Source: Fistularia commersonii (lineage: Eukaryota > Chordata > Actinopteri > Syngnathiformes > Fistulariidae). Taken from it: 64,000 nt of DNA. Of the stretch, positions 33,830 to 45,605 are shown piece by piece. Position 1 is the first letter of the stretch. Each line of letters starts with the position of its first letter. The position numbers were made by a program, and so were the translations under genes. A model generated the notes under the pieces. The model worked only from the letters and a program-made list of their open reading frames with translations, was not told where the DNA came from and did not search any database. Location: positions 9,987,001 to 10,051,000 of the forward strand of contig JBBMNZ010000007.1 of NCBI GenBank assembly GCA_037954325.1, written 5' to 3'.

Positions 33830-33966
33830 GGCGCCGGGTGGGGGAGATGTGAGAAGGGGCGGCGGCGGCGGCGGTGAAATCAGAGGGGGTGCGTTTCTAG
33901 CGAGGGTTGCACCTCCGGCGGCGGCCTCCTCTCGTCGGTCCCGTCGTCATTCTTTCGGCGAACGTC
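33830..33966 (-). other. ppp1r16b: 5' UTR part of the start exon of ppp1r16b, with inferred acceptor
   Basis: Upstream of the ATG the minus strand reads through a GCC-rich leader to TTATTTTCCGCAG at 33967-33979, an excellent branch/pyrimidine/AG acceptor. The exon therefore probably starts at 33966, and at least one more non-coding exon lies upstream (higher coordinates), as in mammalian TIMAP. The leader contains (GCC)6 at about 33857-33875 and a 17-codon upstream ORF at 33950-33897. The transcript end is not directly visible. Confidence 0.65.
33897..33950 (-). CDS. Upstream ORF of 17 codons in the ppp1r16b leader
   Basis: The ATG at 33950-33948 has A at -3. It encodes a short Arg-rich peptide (MTTGPTRGGRRRRCNPR) ending at TAG 33899-33897, 67 nt before the main ATG. 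It lies within the inferred leader exon, just 16 nt after the predicted splice acceptor. If that exon is used as predicted, this uORF could reduce initiation at the main start. This is a possible regulatory ORF; nothing shows that the peptide itself has a function. Confidence 0.4.
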   Translation of the reverse strand: MTTGPTRGGRRRRCNPR

Positions 33967-34639
33967 CTGCGGAAAATAAGTGAAATAAATAAAAATGCAC
34001 TCTGGTGTAATGCCTCTGGTGGCCAGGTGGGGGCGCCAGAGAGCTCTGCTATGAATTTTATTTTTTTATTCAATAGAAATAAATAAAAAACCTCTGGCCT
34101 ACTTTCAGAGACACAACCACGCGTTACTGCGAATTTTACATTTTTCCCCCAGGTCGTCGACTCCCCCTCGTTTACAGCACTTAACAAATATCCGACGGCT
34201 TTTTTTTTTTTTTTTTTTTTTTTTGGGCATTTTAAGCTGCTAAACTGCAGAGGGCGGTCTCATGAATCAGCTGTTTAAAAAAGTAGGTCACCAAAACTGG
34301 AGGGGGAACTGGAAACAAGCGGTTCCTGGGAGAGATTATAAAATAAGGACGGATGAGGCCAGAAACAAAACAGGGGTTTTGTTTGCTTCTTTCTTCTTGG
34401 GATTTCCATCTGCGGCGAATTTATCCAGCGCTTTGTTTGGTTTTTGAATGTCAATATAAACGCAAAGAACAAGACGCTGAAAATGGCACTTCAATCGGAA
34501 GGTTGGCGGTTCCATTCCCAGCTCCTCCTTTCTCAGTGTCTTAGTTGTCAACACGAGTGTTTGCCTGGATCTCAGACCAGCTGGATTGGTGTGTGAAGTT
34601 TTGTTTGTGTGAATTTCTATCCAAACCCTTCTCTCTCTC

Positions 34640-34740
34640 TCTTTCTATCCTGGCCGGTCGAGACAGAAGGCCGCCCGCATTGAGATTGGATCTGTCCGAG
34701 ATCTGCACTGGTTAACCGCGAGGTTTTCCTAGCCAATGTT
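34640..34740 (+). mobile_element. Possible LINE 3'-UTR fragment
   Basis: CTGGCCGGTCGAGACAGAAG, GGCCGCCCGCATTGAG and GGTTAACCGCGAGGTTTTCC resemble a repetitive fish sequence I recall as a LINE-associated 3' segment. There is no coding part here. Confidence 0.35.
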
Positions 34741-34804
34741 GCGAAGTACATATATGTAAATGATACATACATCGATATATGTATATAAATATAAATCTCA
34801 GCTG

Positions 34805-36045
34805 TAATTTAAGAGAATTCAAATCCAAAAGTAATTGGACAATTGACTCAGAAAGCTGTCATCAACCTGTCATCAATTAAGGAGTCAAAAATTCTGTTTA
34901 TTCCAGGTGTTGCATTTGGAAGCTGTTGCTGTGAACACACAACATGCGGTCAAAGGAGCTCTCAAAGGAGGTGAAACAGACCATCCTTAAGATGAAAAAA
35001 GAAGAAATCCAATCAGAGAGATAGCAGAAATGTTAGAAGTGGCGAAATCAACAGTTTGGTACATTCTGAGGAAAAAAAAAAAAGAGTTTACTTGTGAGCT
35101 TGGGAACTCAAAAAGGCCAGGACGTCCATGGAAGACAACAGTGGTGGATGATGGCAGAATCCTATCCACGGTGAAGAAAAATCCCTTCACAACATCCACT
35201 CATGTGAAAAACACTACAGGAAGTAGGTGTATCAGGGTCTGAGTCTACCGTAAAGAGTAAATAAAGGACTCACCACAAGGTGCAAACCATTCATCAGCCT
35301 TAAAAATAGAAAGTCCAGAATTGACTTTGCCAAGAAACACCTGATGAAGCCAGCCCAGCTCTGGAACAGCATTCTTTGGACAGATGAGACTAAGATCAAT
35401 CTGTACCAGAGTGATGGGAAGAAGAAAGTTTGGAGAAGAATTGGAACAGCTCATGATCCAAAGCACACCAGATCATGTGATGGCATGGGCATGCATGGCC
35501 TCCAATGGCACTGGCTCACTTGTGTTTATTAATGATGCGACAAAAAGACAGAAGCAGCAGGATGAATTCTGAAGTGTATCAGGAGATACTATCTGCTCAG
35601 ATTCTGCCAAATGCAGCGAAGTTGATTGGCCGGCGCAAAGTACACATGGACAATGATCCAAAACATACTGCAAAAGCAACCCAGGAGGTTTTTTTTAAAG
35701 CAAAGAAGTGGAATATTCTGCGATGGGCGAGACAATCACCAGATCTCAACCCGATCAAGCGTGCATTTCACATACTCAAGATAAAACTTAAGGCAGAAAG
35801 ACCCACAAACAAGCAACAACAGAAGACAGCTGCAGTAAAGGCCTGGCAAAGCATCGCAAAGGAGGAAACCCAGCGTTTGGTGACGTCCATGGGTTCCAGA
35901 CTTCAGGCAGTCATTGCCTGCAAAGGATTCTCAACATAACATTGAAAAGTAACATTTTACTTTGGGTTATTTTTATCTGTCTAATTACTTTTGAACATGT
36001 CTAATCAAATAATTGTGTGCAACCCCTTGAATTTAACCTTAAAGT
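34805..36045 (+). mobile_element. Tc1/mariner-family transposon, about 1.24 kb, inactive
   Basis: CCAAAAGTAATTGGACA at 34825-34841 is inverted at 35978-35994 (15 of 17 match), and ATTCAA occurs near both outer ends. The left side lacks sequence present in the right repeat. Between them lies a decayed transposase gene. The length and domain order are those of Tc1-like elements. Confidence 0.85.
34944..35939 (+). pseudogene. Tc1-like transposase pseudogene, multiple frameshifts, catalytic Glu changed
   Basis: It starts MRSKELSKEVKQTILKMKK (34944). After a frame change it gives the DNA-binding segment EVAKSTVWYILRKKKKE and the GRPW hook (35030-35135), then a stop near 35240. The first catalytic Asp lies in WTDETK (about 35380). 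Another shift gives HVMAWACMASNGTGSLVF, and a third gives MDNDPKHTAKATQEVF and SPDLNPIKRAFHILK. In this family the third catalytic residue is the Glu after NPI; here the codon at 35757-35759 is AAG (Lys). Several frameshifts plus the Glu-to-Lys change make it non-functional. Confidence 0.85.
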
Positions 36046-36594
36046 CTGAACTTCTATTCCGCTGTAGTTGTTTCATTTCAAATGTGGTGGCATGCAGAGC
36101 CCATGAAGAGTGTGTCACTGTTTTAACCATGCGAGTGTTTGACCCAGAATGAACACGAAGGGCCTGTTAGTTGTCTGCTTGGTTGCTTTGCAAGGTTTCC
36201 TCCTGGAGACGTGAGCGAACTTCTGCCCGTCTTCTCATCAAGGAGGAAAAATACAACCTCGAAACAAAAGAGACACAAAAGAGGCGTTGTACCGTAGTGT
36301 GTGTGTGTGTGTGTGTGTGTAATAATAATACACACACACACGGGAATAATAACTACATAATAAGGGAAGTGGAGATGTCAATGACGAAACAAACGAGTGA
36401 TGATTTTACCCCATCGCAGGGCCGCCCGATGAAATATTGCATTATTCATGGCGTCCGCATCCAGTCAGACTGGTTTGGACTCGCCGCCGGTTGGACGGAA
36501 GCAGCAGCCAATGAGAGAAACCCCACACCGTGTGTTTGTGACTCCAGACGCTTTCCTGGATTTACATATATCAAGTATGACTTTGTTGCTGTGG

Positions 36595-36810
36595 AGAACA
36601 CACACACACATTTCTCAATGTCTCTTTATGACGAGTGAGTGGGTGAGTGGTTAAATTATTCTATGACATCTGAATGACAGGGTAAATGGTTGTATACAAG
36701 TGAAAGAGGAAGTGAATGAATGAACGCCTGTTTATATTGTCCCGCCCCCAATATGGGAGAAAGTAGATGCTACCAGGTCAAACTTGTTGATCTCCGAAGT
36801 CCCTGAATCC
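36595..36810 (-). repeat. Array-family repeat, local duplicate of 31660-32060
   Basis: CACATTTCTCAATGTCTCTT, then ATGACATCTGAATGACAGGG, then CCCCCAATATGGGAGAAAGT, AGATGCTACCAGGTCAAACT. The order and tail match 31660-32060, but the array is shorter. Confidence 0.7.
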
Positions 36811-38399
36811 TTCACGCTCTCCCCGCCTCATCTACAGCACGGAACCAAAAAACCGTGACGCCCACGCAACCCGTCGCCGACATCCCTCCCAAGAATCGTC
36901 TTTTTGATGGTCAGTGGCATTAGCTGGAATATGAAACCCAGGAGCCGCTGTTGATTGAATCAGGAGGATCATAGCAGAGGTAATGATGTTACACACACAC
37001 ACACGCACACCTCGCCGACCTGCAACGGAAGATCAAAACAAAGCTGATGACATAAACAGGCCCTCGGAAATTAATCCCCTGGACTGATTCCTCGGCGGGT
37101 TAGCCTGCGCCAAAAAAAAAAAAAAAAAAAAAGGAATATCACATGGCGTTGCGCTGACCGTCACTCTCGAGGAGCCTCATTGGCTCTCGCTGCGTTCACT
37201 GTCCTCGGGACAATTACAAGGTGTAACAAGGTAAGATTACAGCGAGGATTATCGCTTCCAGTGCTACAGTTTGTTTTTAGATTAAACGCTTCTGGCGGCG
37301 GAGCTTCTTTAGCGCCTAGCATTCTTTACGGTCTAATAAGGGGGGAAAATGAAATGGCTGGGTCAGAGAGATGCTAGCGGCGGCAGATAAGACACGTCAA
37401 CAAGCAGCGTGAAAAGAGCGGTGAGCTGCAGTCTTGACAGGAAGCCAGCGCCTGCGCAAAGACAAACGCTCACACACACACACACACACACACACAGGCA
37501 GGAAATAATGACGGTTCTGCTGATGTTTCTGGGTCCGGCGCGGACGTGAATCCTGCTTTCTGCAACGTTAGAGGCCGGGTGAGAAAGTCAAACCGGCTCG
37601 GGGTATTTCCAGACGACGTGGGTCAACATCTCTTTCGTCATCTCAATCCTGGGAGGAGATTGTCTTTTCCCCGTGGGTTGGGGAGCCCCGCCGCAGCCGC
37701 AGGGCCCGCGCTGTGCAAAGATCAGAACAGGAAGCCGACACGGAAAAAAAAAAAAACGTGTCAAACAACAGGACGCTGCGGGCCGTCCCTGCAGCCGAGG
37801 CAGCAAATCACTGATTGACCTCAATCGGCTTCCAGGCTGCAGACAAGAACCCTTGCATGTCAGTTCTTTTCTCCCCAGCCCCCAAATGGCCACCGGCGCC
37901 ATGACGACAAGGCATTTGGCGTAATCGGCAAAAAGGGAAGTGTGATATGGCGGGGGCAGCGGGTCAGATGAGTTCTTTAAACCCCGTCTACCAATCCCAG
38001 GTTGAGACTTTCCATAAGCTCAGTTTAAGAACCCTCAAACTTGATCTTCAATGTTCAGCTGTCAGTCACTTCAGCGGCCGAGCTTGCGGTAATTTTTTTT
38101 TTTCTTTTTTAATTCGGCAGTGCCACTGCCATCTGTCACGGTGTAAGACGGCCGCCCGACATTCACAGCTCACAATGAAGTCATCGCCCGCTTTCCCCTT
38201 CGAACAGGACCTCTCCCCAGAAACACACTTATTTCCTGATTCTTAAAAGGGACTCGCCCTATCGGAGCTTGATTCCTGGCACAACCTTCGGCTCGGCTGC
38301 CTGAGTGAAGCAGTAATGAAACAAATAAAAGAAGGAAATATTAAAAGGAAATGTCGGCGAGCTGCGGGCAGGTGGCAGAGACGCTGTCAAACGCCACCT

Positions 38400-38440
38400 A
38401 TAATTTCTATGCAGATGATCATCTACTGTTCCTCTTCCAA
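38400..38440 (+). pseudogene. Tiny reverse transcriptase motif fragment (YADD)
   Basis: Encodes NFYADDHLLFLF, with the YADD codons at 38408-38419, in a hydrophobic RT-like context. Flanking residues are not recognisable, so chance or a short LINE scrap are both possible. Confidence 0.3.
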
Positions 38441-38679
38441 GGTACCTAAAACTGTGTAATCCCTGCAGTCCTGCTTTCGATGTCGCATCCCTTTTAACTT
38501 GAAGTTTGAACGAGAAACTAAAGTAAATCAACAAAGACGAAGAGAACAGCGACAACCCAACACAGCAACGGATACATTCAGCAGAATAATGAGGTGTATG
38601 TGACATTTCACGGGAAAGACCCATTACGTAGATCGAATTTTGAGGCCATTCAGACTCACTTGACTCGAACTTCTGTAAA

Positions 38680-39000
38680 ATGTATTCATTCATTCATTCT
38701 GTGTCCAGCCAATCCTGCAATCAGTTTCGTAGAGATGTTGTTGCCTATAATTGGGTGAAAGGCGGGGTTCACCCAGTCTATCACCAGGACCACATTTGAG
38801 ACATACAACTATTGACCCTTTCAGCAAATTTGGGTCTCCAGTGAACTTCCTGCATGCCCTTGGACTGTGGAAGGAATGGAGAAAACCTGGAGGAAATCCC
38901 ATGCAGACACAAGGAGAACATGGAGACTCCACACAGCCACTCAGAATCCAACCGGGTACCTCCTGGCTGTGAGGCGGTAGCTTTAGTTGCTGCGTCGCCT
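38680..39000 (+). repeat. Copy of the dispersed teleost repeat, nearly without array
   Basis: CATTCATTCATTCTGTGTCC, GGTGAAAGGCGGGGTTCACC, GGGTCTCCAGTGAACTTCCT, CTTGGACTGTGGAAGGAATG, GGAGAACATGGAGACTCCAC and GCTGTGAGGCGGTAGC follow in order. This is the cleanest copy of the non-array parts of the family. Confidence 0.7.
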
Positions 39001-40046
39001 TGACTCAGAATATACAAACTCCACGACGCCCTCCTCATGGAGTGACTTGCAGACCCATCTGGAATCGTCAGATCTGATCTCTGGGGAGAGTTGGTGGAGC
39101 AGGGTGACCCTCCAACCAGGGGGGTTGGCGGTTCGATCCCTTTCAAGTGTCCTCGCTGAACTCCTAGTTGCCCCAGATGGCCTTGTGAGTGCGTCTGTTA
39201 ATACTGTCTAGAATCAAGTGTGCCGGTGTCATCTATAGGTCCAGCTCCAGCCCTGGGTTGCTGGTGTGCTCAACATGGTGACGGTACAAAGAGATTGGGA
39301 CATGTGCTGGTCTGTCGGGTGTTTCACATTTAGAACTAAGGGTTGAAAAGAGCATACCCACTGTGGAACAACACACTGAGTACTTTGTCAATAACATCTG
39401 CGAGGGCTGCATTAAACTCCTTATGCTGGGTCATTAGCTCTGTACGAAGCAGAAAATAATCCGGCATGACATATGTTGACTCTGAGATTTACGTCCCGGC
39501 CCTCCACAAAAAAACCCTACGCTGCCGTGCAGGAAGCTTGCGTCGCCTGCACTGGTTGAGGGTCAAGGTTGCCGTTCAATTATGACATACAGAATTTGGA
39601 ACAAAGTGAAACCAAAGCGGAGAAGCTAAAGTTCTTCAGAAAGACAAGATGATAAAGCCGCTCAACCGATGTGCGACATCCAGCTCCTTAAATCACACGA
39701 AGAGCATTGGGAAGGGAAGACATGCGTGCAGTTACTCCGGCAGCTAAAAGTGAAACGCTTCATTTTTCATCTCAAGGAGAGGACGTTGGTTCGGGAAGGG
39801 GACGAAGTGAAATCGTCCTCCTCCAACTCGGCACAAGATAAGGAGATTGAGCATTTCCTTTCCTTTAACTGTCCAATTCCTAGCCCACATTCTGGGCCGG
39901 TAATTACCCATTAGCAGCGGACAAGTGTATTTCAGCAGGTTTAATCCAGATCCTCACTGATCCACAGGTCTCCTTTACACAAACAGGTTTGTGTTTGTTT
40001 TGGAGGGAACCTGCTTTGGGACTATCATTGGATTAAGTAATAGGAG

Positions 40047-40270
40047 TACCGTAATTTCCGGGCTATTGAGCGCACCTCAATATAAGCCACACCGGCTAGC
40101 CAATCGCTATCTTGGGCTTCCTCAAACCGTCAAAGTTGTCTTCATTTATCCCCGATGTGTCGAGGATAAATGTTTTAGCGGCAAACAAATGTGAAGCTTG
40201 TTAGCCATATATTAGCCGCATTGTTGTTTTAGTGAAAAAAGTCGCGGCTTATCGTCCGAAAATTACGGTA
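40047..40270. mobile_element. MITE with terminal inverted repeats, 224 bp
   Basis: The ends read TACCGTAATTTCCGGGC and, inverted, TACCGTAATTTTCGGAC. The inner parts, rich in ATAAGCC, extend the symmetry. There is no coding capacity. The superfamily is not settled from the ends alone. Confidence 0.7.
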
Positions 40271-40649
40271 TATGCCTTCAAGAGGTTGCTAATATGCTAA
40301 ACTGGCTTTGGCTAGCAACAGTTGGCGCCCATGCCGCTAGAGCAGTTCTCCAAATCTAGTCTGGATGTCATTACTTGCTACACGCTTAGAGGGAACCCTG
40401 CCTGGGAGGATATTAAGTGTATAAAATATAGTACATAAATCAATATATAAATATAAATATGCTACGCCATTCATCAAATACTATTATGTTTTGTTTAAAA
40501 AAAAAAGCAGGAGAACTTATTTCTTTAAAAATTGCAATTTACAACACATTCTAATGTTTGGTTTGCTAGCGCCGAGCATGCTGGGCTGATGACATCAACA
40601 GATTGCACGTTGTTTACTTTGTCTCCCTGCTAGCGTTAACTTAGCCTCT

Positions 40650-40860
40650 CCGGAATACGCCAACGAGGCCACATTGTGCTGTTTTGGGTGCAATTTCCAG
40701 TCCGAGGGAAGCAAATGTACTGATGCTTCACGGCTTTCCATGGGACAAGAAGAGAAGAAAGGAGTTGGAAATTGCTTGTGGACGTACACAACTTCCAGAG
40801 GCCGCTTCCGTCCGGATGCAGCCGACCCGTGCTGCTGAAAGAGCTCACCGATGCTGCTAG
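40650..40860 (+). pseudogene. THAP-domain-like relic
   Basis: One frame has CCFGCNFQSEG (the first Cys-x2-Cys part of a THAP-type zinc finger). A second has LHGFPWDKKRRKELEIACGR, resembling the HxFPxDxxxRxxW core. The frames do not join without an indel and a stop follows within about 100 bp. It may come from a THAP-carrying transposon. The resemblance is short. Confidence 0.3.
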
Positions 40861-41334
40861 TTTTAAACAGAGGCTAAAGCCAAATGCCGGGCCGACAGTT
40901 TTCTTTCACTAGCAGACAAGGGTTGAATGTTCTCCACCATCACGATCACGGAGGACCTAATAAAGTTATCACCATAATGCATAAAAACTCGCGACAGAGG
41001 ATGATTCTGATAACTGACATTATTCGTGATGGCATTCATTTAATCACAGGTCACTAATACGCTTACCTTGAACATCTGAAGGTGAAACCGGTACCTTACA
41101 ACAGACGCTCTGCCTCTCTCTCTGTTGGCATAGCAACACTCAACTCACTTTGACACTCATTCTGACTTAAGACTTAAACTAGCATATCTTGAAGTAAGAT
41201 ATGTGGAGAGATTTTATTACTGTTTTTTACATAGCCGGTCCAAATATCGGCCAAATAGAATGATAACTTCTTGCTAACCTAGGATCTTTGTGTTGCTAAA
41301 AGCAACGAGCAAACTTTATGGCTAAACTTCATTT

Positions 41335-41565
41335 AACGACAGAGTGAATGCTGCTTTTCTTTTTAAAACCATCAAACCATCTTCCGACACCTCATCCGTC
41401 AGCACACCTGCAATCTGCTGCACCAAACCCAACAACTTCTCCATCTCTTCATGGACAAGTCCACAACACGCTCACCTCACTCATGATTTTCTGTTATTTT
41501 ATCCGGGCTACCCAATGTTTTTAAATGCCGCTTCACGCTCGGATCACAAAGCAAGTTATTGACCG
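41335..41565 (-). mobile_element. Tigger-like relic, partial copy 3
   Basis: TTTTTAAAACCATCAAAC, CTGCTGCACCAAA and CAACTTCTCCATCTCTTCAT are shared with 44760-44920 and 45270-45380. Confidence 0.55.
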
Positions 41566-42744
41566 AGCTACGAAAGCTCGGAAGTCGATGCAATCACTCT
41601 GAATAAGGAAAAGATGGGCGCAAACAAGATGCAGACGCAGAAACAGGTCTGAGGTGCTACCGCTACACTTTAAAAAGTTGAAGTGAAACTACCATCCTTC
41701 GATCTAATCGGTAGGCAGGCGTGTCAAATCCCATTAAACCGCAGATTTAGTTAAAATAACATGCACGTTGTTTATTGTTGCCCCTTCCAGACAGAGCGGG
41801 GGGGGGTTCTGTCTGTTCGCCGCAGCAGGAAGAGTTGCTGTCGCTTTGAGCGAACAGGCGTTTCTTTCGCAGACCAAAATATTTATTGTAAAGCTGCACG
41901 GCAGAGCGGAGCAGCAGGTGCTCGCCCACACACACACACACACACAGCTATTTTTAAAACACCTCCTTAAAGAACTGCCATCTCAAATCAATCGATATGT
42001 TGATACTACTACTACTACTATTACTACTTAGGTACCACTTATAGAAAGTTATGTATTATGTAGGACCTAAAATAATCGATGAACACATGAACGTGTTTCT
42101 CCGATCTTCTCAACCCCATTTTGGACGGCGTGCGAATGTCGGCCGATGGCACGGCGTCCGTGGCCCACGCAGGAAGACGAAAGCGGCGAGGCGGCGCGCC
42201 GCGCCTGCACGGAGACAGCGCCGGCAGTGTTGCACACACAATGGCCCAGTGTGTGTGTGTGAGCGCATGTGTGTCTACATGTGACTTTATCTAGATGTCC
42301 GTTATCACGAGAGTCCTGCAAACAGTGTGACGTTGTGAGAAAGTGTGTGTGCCTCGACCGGGGGGCGCGGGGGGGGGGGGGGGGGGGGCACCACCAATCG
42401 CTGCCGCCGCTCCCCATGTCGGCCCCCGAGTCCCACAAACCCCGTGTTCCAGGTCACTGCTTCTGTCTCCAGGACCTCCTAATTCATCTAATTACCTCCT
42501 AATCCCCGAGGTGCGTCGGGCCGATGAAGGAGCGTGTTGAAGCCACTCAACCGCAAAGGCACACCTGTCGGACGCCGGTGATTGATTGACGGTCGCTGAT
42601 GCTAACCGAGGTAGCTGGGGATACAAAGACGTCAAGCTGGGGGCCGTGGTCCCGGGACCCGTGTTCGGAGATGAGTTATGTAACTCCTCGTTCTGGAGAA
42701 CTCCTGGATCCGGCGCTAGGCAACCCAGCAAGCCCATTGTTTGA

Positions 42745-43175
42745 CTAATTGACTAATTCATTCATTATCTACGACACATATCCTGCTGTCACAGTGGCGA
42801 GGGGGTGGCGGCGGTGTTGGAAACGATCCCAGCTGTCATTGGTCGAGAGGCGGGGTTAAACATGGGTCGATGGCAGGGCCACGTATAAAGAAATAAAACC
42901 ATTCACCCTCTCATTCATGGGGCCGAACAAATTAATTTCCCCATTGGGATTAATAAAGGATAAATAATTATCATTAACCATTCATTTATTCACACATCAT
43001 TCACCCTTGACCAGTTGCCAGTCGATCACAGGGCAACATATAAAGACATACAACTTTTCGCCCTCTCATTCATGTCATATAGAGACATATAACCAAATTA
43101 CTCTCAAATTATATACAAACATTCACCCTCGCATTCACACCATGTAGAAATACAACCATTCACGTCATTTGTCCC
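42745..43175 (+). repeat. Dispersed teleost repeat with internal array
   Basis: ATTCATTCATTATCTACGAC and GTCGAGAGGCGGGGTTAAAC, then units such as CCATTCACCCTCTCATTCAT. A short LINE-tail-like piece (42930-42970) interrupts the first units, and the array then resumes to 43170. Confidence 0.7.
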
Positions 43176-44409
43176 CATCATTCTTAGTGCCTATAAGCAG
43201 TTCTAAATACCGCTCGATTTTTCGGTCAATGCACAAAAGGGACCGTCTGCGAGGCCCTGAGTCCGAGGCCGTGTTCATGCATTCACGCCGCTTCTTCCTG
43301 GCGAAGATTTAAAAGGATAAAACGGTGGCGCGAGCCGCGAGCGGACAGTTCCAAGGCCGCTTGGAAGTCCTGAGCGACCGAGAGCTCATTAAAAAAAGGC
43401 GAGACGGGCGGCTCGGAAGGCAAGGAGGCCGAAGAGAGACTTTGCAGGAGCACGTCCGAAAGCAAAACAAATAAACATTTGGAAAATGAAAAAGCGCAAA
43501 GGAAAACCGCCAGCGAGTCAAGCAGCTTATTATCCCGGAGTATCCGTTAAATTTAGAACGAGCTCCGCCCATGGCCGCTCGTTACCGAGACAAAAGGTTA
43601 CCGACGCAGGAAGAACTCAGTAGTCGGACATCTGCCACTTTTAAATACCGGCTCCACCTCTCACACTGCAGCGCAAAAACTCCTCGGAAATATTTCTCTG
43701 TTTGAACCCGACACAGCTGTTAAATCCATAATAAATAATATTTGTCATGTGTGAATCCACAGATTTTGCTAACGGTAGTGTTGGGCGGGTTCCCGCTGCG
43801 CCATCTCGCCTCGCATTTGTCGCTTGGCTCGCCAATTTTTTTTTTTTATGCGCGTGTTAGTCCCCGGGGGGGGCTCTATTTTTTTTTTTAAACAACGGAT
43901 ATTTTCAACAGAGAGATGATGCATGTTTTTTTTTCCTGCCTTTCTGCGAGTCGTCTCATTAGCTCTGCGGCAGGGGAGCGTCGCCTCCGCCAGGGATGGG
44001 AAGGATGAAGGTGGATGGATCGGAAACCGTGGCTTTCATACGAAAAATCTTTCATTACGGTTAAGTTTTTTTTTTCTTTCCAGAGAACTCCAGGCTGCCA
44101 GCTAGGCCAGAACCCCGTTATATTAAAAAAAAACAAAAAACAAACAAACACCCAAATCTTAACCCCAACCGTAACGTACGTGACAAGAAACATGTCAGGG
44201 GACGACAAAGCTTGTTTTTTGTTTGTTTTTTTAAGTACGGTTACGCAACAGTTATGCTTTTCCAGAAAATAATGGGATTATATTCCAGCGAAAATGCATA
44301 AAGAATGATTCATTAAATGCACCAAAAAATAATGAAAATGAATGTAGAGACATGCTGCAAAGTTATTGCCGGTACATTTAGTAGCATGAATTTGATGCTG
44401 GACAGAACG

Positions 44410-45072
44410 TCGGTCAATCAAATCCAGCTGAACCTTAGCTTAGGAGTTGAATTGGCTCCGTGACCGAGCTCATAACTCTATTTACTCGCATATCAAATTC
44501 AATTTCCCCACTGAAATGAATTAAAACGCTAGTGATCCACTCCAGCGACGCAATTTTTAAATAAGAAAAATGTACTTTATCAATAACAAATAATGTATGA
44601 AAGATAAAAACACATAATACAAGATAACGTAAAGAAATAAACCATTTTTATAGTGTATTAACCTTGAAGATGGGAAGAAGTTTTCACTTGGTGCTCCATC
44701 GCATAACTTAGCTTAATGGCTGCACACTTGATGCTACTTTTCTACATTTTATGTAGGAGCGCCACTCCTCTTTTTAAAACCATCAAACTGGTTAAAACCT
44801 GGTTAAAAACTGGTTAAAACCATCAAATACCCGTAAACGCCTATTGCCTCCTCAGAGATGATGCTCTCCATTACGGCTTCTCACCAACAACAACTTCTCC
44901 ATCTCTTCATGGACGAGTCCAAAACATCTCCTTCGTGCTTTTTCATGATTTTTCCCCCGAGCTACCTCTTGGCGGGCGCAAATCCAACTGTGTTTAAACG
45001 CCACGTCACGGCCACGTCGGCTTCAAACGCTCATCCTGCTCGCTCCTAACTCAGATCTGGGCTCAAATCACA
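44410..45072 (-). mobile_element. Tigger-like relic, copy 4
   Basis: In reverse orientation it carries GAACCTTAGCTTAGGAGTTG and CCGTGACCGAGCTCATAACT (the end seen in copy 1) and finishes CTCCTAACTCAGATCTGGGC. Copy 5 follows it directly, head to tail. Confidence 0.6.
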
Positions 45073-45605
45073 AAACATGAGCAGAGACGAGCAAAGGAAT
45101 TTTCATTTGGTACTCTATCCATTACCTTCACTTACCGGCTACACACTATAATATGATGCTAAATTTAACTAGCACACTTTGCTATAGTTTACGGCTTAAC
45201 TTAATTTTGCAACAAAGTGAAGCAGCTCCTCTTTGAACGTCTCTTCCGACGGCTCATCCGTGGATGTTCCCACCGTCTGCTGCACCAAATCCCTGTAAAC
45301 GTCTACTGCCTTCTCACCGACGATACTCTCTCTCTCGCAGTTTCTCAACAACAACAACAACTTTTGCATCTCTTCACAAATGTGTCCACAACAAGCGTGC
45401 TTCGATGGTGCTCTTCCTGATTTTCTCTGAGCTAGCTCGTGCCAGGGGCGCGTCCCACTGTTTTTTAACGCCACTTCACGGACGGCGGCGGTCACGTTGG
45501 TGTCAAACTCAGATCACAAATCACAAAGTCCAAAAATCATCCACTGAGCGACGGCTCATAAGTCCATGCTCTTGTAAATCAAGATGCCACTGAATTTGTT
45601 TGTCT
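45073..45605 (-). mobile_element. Tigger-like relic, copy 5, with a 99-codon ORF remnant
   Basis: The right end matches the left end of copy 1 (ACTGAGCGACGGCTCAT region). On the minus strand 45495-45196 stays open for 99 codons, including ICEEMQKLLLLLRNCERESI and EEVLHF-like ETFKEELLHFVAKLS. This may be the remains of a transposase C-terminus, but I cannot match it to a defined domain. Confidence 0.5.
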
